In this document: piece after piece, positions 62,962 to 64,000 of the stretch
Layout of the letters: every line of letters starts with the position of its first letter
Numbering within the stretch: position 1 is the first letter of the stretch
Source: Roseibium sp.
Lineage (GTDB): Bacteria > Pseudomonadota > Alphaproteobacteria > Rhizobiales > Stappiaceae
NCBI GenBank assembly: GCA_017643215.1
Contig: JAEPNV010000011.1
Span: forward strand, 1 to 64,000
Length of the DNA: 64,000 nt
Direction: 5' to 3'
Notes under the pieces: model-generated
Database searches by the model: none
Seen by the model: only the letters and a program-made list of their open reading frames with translations
Told to the model about the DNA's origin: nothing
Program-made: the position numbers and the translations under genes

Positions 62962-63927
62962 ATGAAACACAGGGGCCGGACATCCATGATGCGGTCGGGC
63001 ATGTTTTCACCAATGGATCTGGTCAAAAAGTTCACGCCCACCACGTGGCAGCGGCCAGCCGCACTCGGCATCGCCCGCCCAAGCCACGCGCATACACCGT
63101 TTTACGCCGCCCATGAAAGCCTTGGCCGCATCGGACCACTGGAAGTCCGCCTGGCGCGCAACTTTGCCGAAGTGAAGAAGGCCCAGCGGCTGCGCTATCA
63201 GGTGTTTTACGAGGAAATGTCCGCCATCGCCGACGTACAAACACTCACAACGCGCCGCGATGCCGATCCGTTCGATGCCCATTGCGACCACATGCTGGTG
63301 GTCGATCATGCCTCCGCCAGGCGCAACCGGCTTGGACGCCTGGTCCCGGAGATTGTCGGAACCTACCGGTTGCTGCGTCAGGACGTCGCCGACCGGCAAG
63401 GCGGGTTTTATACGGCGAACGAATACGACATTCAGCCGCTGATCGCGGCAAACCCGGACAAGCGGTTTTTGGAGCTCGGCCGTTCCTGCGTGCTCAAACC
63501 CTACCGCAACAAGAAGACGGTCGAGCTTCTCTGGCATGGTGTCTGGTCGTACATTTTAATGCACAACATCGATGTCATGCTTGGCTGCGCCTCCATGGAG
63601 GGTACGGATCCTGACCGGCTGGCCGGCCAGTTGTCGTTCCTCCACCACCACGCCCTCGCGCCGGAACCATGGCGCGTGGCGGCCCTGCCGTCGCTTTATG
63701 TGGAGATGAACCGCATGGCCAAGGACGCCGTCGATCCGAAGGCCGCTCTGCGGGCGCTGCCGCCGCTGATCAAGGGCTACTTGCGTCTTGGTGCCTTTAT
63801 CGGTGACGGGGCGGTTCTCGACCACCAGTTCGGCACCACCGATGTGCTGGTGATCATGCCGGTCTCCGAGTTGAACACACGCTACGTGAATTACTACGGC
63901 GCCGACGCCAGCCGATACGCCAGCTAA
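62962..63927 (+). CDS. olsB: Ornithine-lipid N-acyltransferase (OlsB) family protein
   Basis: 321 residues from the ATG at 62962; ATGs at 62986, 62989 and 63001 are also possible, and the family alignment only becomes strong from about residue 55. The acyltransferase core shows LEVRLARNFAEVKKAQRLRYQVFYEEM, FDAHCDHMLVVD, VGTYRLL, FLELGRSCVLKPYRNKKTVELLW and LSFLHHHALAPEPWR. OlsB attaches a 3-hydroxyacyl chain to ornithine to make lyso-ornithine lipid, a phosphorus-free membrane lipid made under phosphate limitation. olsA is not in the window and no Pho box was recognised. Confidence 0.88.
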   Translation: MKHRGRTSMMRSGMFSPMDLVKKFTPTTWQRPAALGIARPSHAHTPFYAAHESLGRIGPLEVRLARNFAEVKKAQRLRYQVFYEEMSAIADVQTLTTRRDADPFDAHCDHMLVVDHASARRNRLGRLVPEIVGTYRLLRQDVADRQGGFYTANEYDIQPLIAANPDKRFLELGRSCVLKPYRNKKTVELLWHGVWSYILMHNIDVMLGCASMEGTDPDRLAGQLSFLHHHALAPEPWRVAALPSLYVEMNRMAKDAVDPKAALRALPPLIKGYLRLGAFIGDGAVLDHQFGTTDVLVIMPVSELNTRYVNYYGADASRYAS

Positions 63928-64000
63928 GACCAATTCAACCCAGGGCGCCGGCACGGCGGGCTTATGCCGCGATAAGCCCGATCAGCCGCCGCCGGGCTGC

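Noticed and set aside
1-64000. tRNA genes, CRISPR arrays, insertion sequences, attachment sites
   Set aside because: No cloverleaf-like segments, regularly spaced repeats, transposase or integrase frames, or long flanking repeats were recognised by eye; a covariance-model tRNA scan would settle the RNA part.

Overview
The window is GC-rich chromosomal DNA of a proteobacterium, most probably an alphaproteobacterium of the Hyphomicrobiales/Rhodobacterales kind. The reasons are the tripartite BioMNY biotin transporter, an OlsB-type ornithine-lipid acyltransferase, the blocks rsmI-yraN-gshB, glnD-murJ-trpS and XRE-Smr-MltA-Tim44/fxsA, and a 985-residue PolA with all three domains. No rRNA, tRNA, insertion sequence, phage gene or CRISPR array was recognised. 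Coding density is high, and many starts overlap the preceding stop by 4 bases.

Layout. 1-583 is a non-coding, less GC-rich stretch with one clean dyad. 584-5242 (minus) is a biotin-uptake operon, bioM-bioN-bioY, followed by an acyl-CoA ligase and a thiolase-like protein that lacks two of the usual catalytic signatures. 5365-7467 is a divergent MocR-type regulator / LysE exporter pair with ATTGTA(T/C)C repeats between them. 7486-10542 (minus) is an aminotransferase, a BKACE-type beta-keto acid cleavage enzyme and purU. 10839-11621 holds a small lipoprotein peptidase and an ArsC-like protein. 11790-20178 (plus) holds a membrane cyclase with a histidine-rich anchor and a ferredoxin domain, overlapping an ArgE-type deacylase, then a complete peptide-type ABC transporter whose two ATPases are fused. 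20179-20625 carries what looks like a decayed gene fragment; galE follows.

21871-28396 is a sugar-acid and central-carbon block: a pentonate dehydratase, an SCP2 lipid-binding protein behind a near-perfect 20-bp palindrome, a PEP-mutase/isocitrate-lyase-family enzyme, a D-erythronate dehydrogenase-like protein, and a divergent pair of citrate synthase homologues, one with an N-terminal DNA-binding domain. 28416-33292 holds a GMC oxidoreductase, a DUF533/TerB-like protein, an Lrp regulator divergent from 4-hydroxyphenylpyruvate dioxygenase, and a small secreted four-cysteine protein.

33331-64000 is mostly housekeeping: gshB, yraN, rsmI, an LppC-like lipoprotein, coaBC, a DODA-type dioxygenase, dut, cysK, an agmatinase-family enzyme, trpS, murJ, glnD, an XRE regulator, an Smr protein, mltA, a Tim44-domain protein, fxsA, an acyltransferase, polA, a secreted cyclase-family hydrolase, a ComM/YifB ATPase, a hybrid histidine kinase and olsB. 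Two genes of visibly different base composition flank polA, and two strong hairpins precede olsB.

The most interesting items are the predicted redox-sensing nucleotide cyclase (11790-13568), the DNA-binding citrate synthase paired with a Glu-for-Asp citrate synthase homologue (25986-28396), and the degenerate thiolase in the biotin operon (584-1774).
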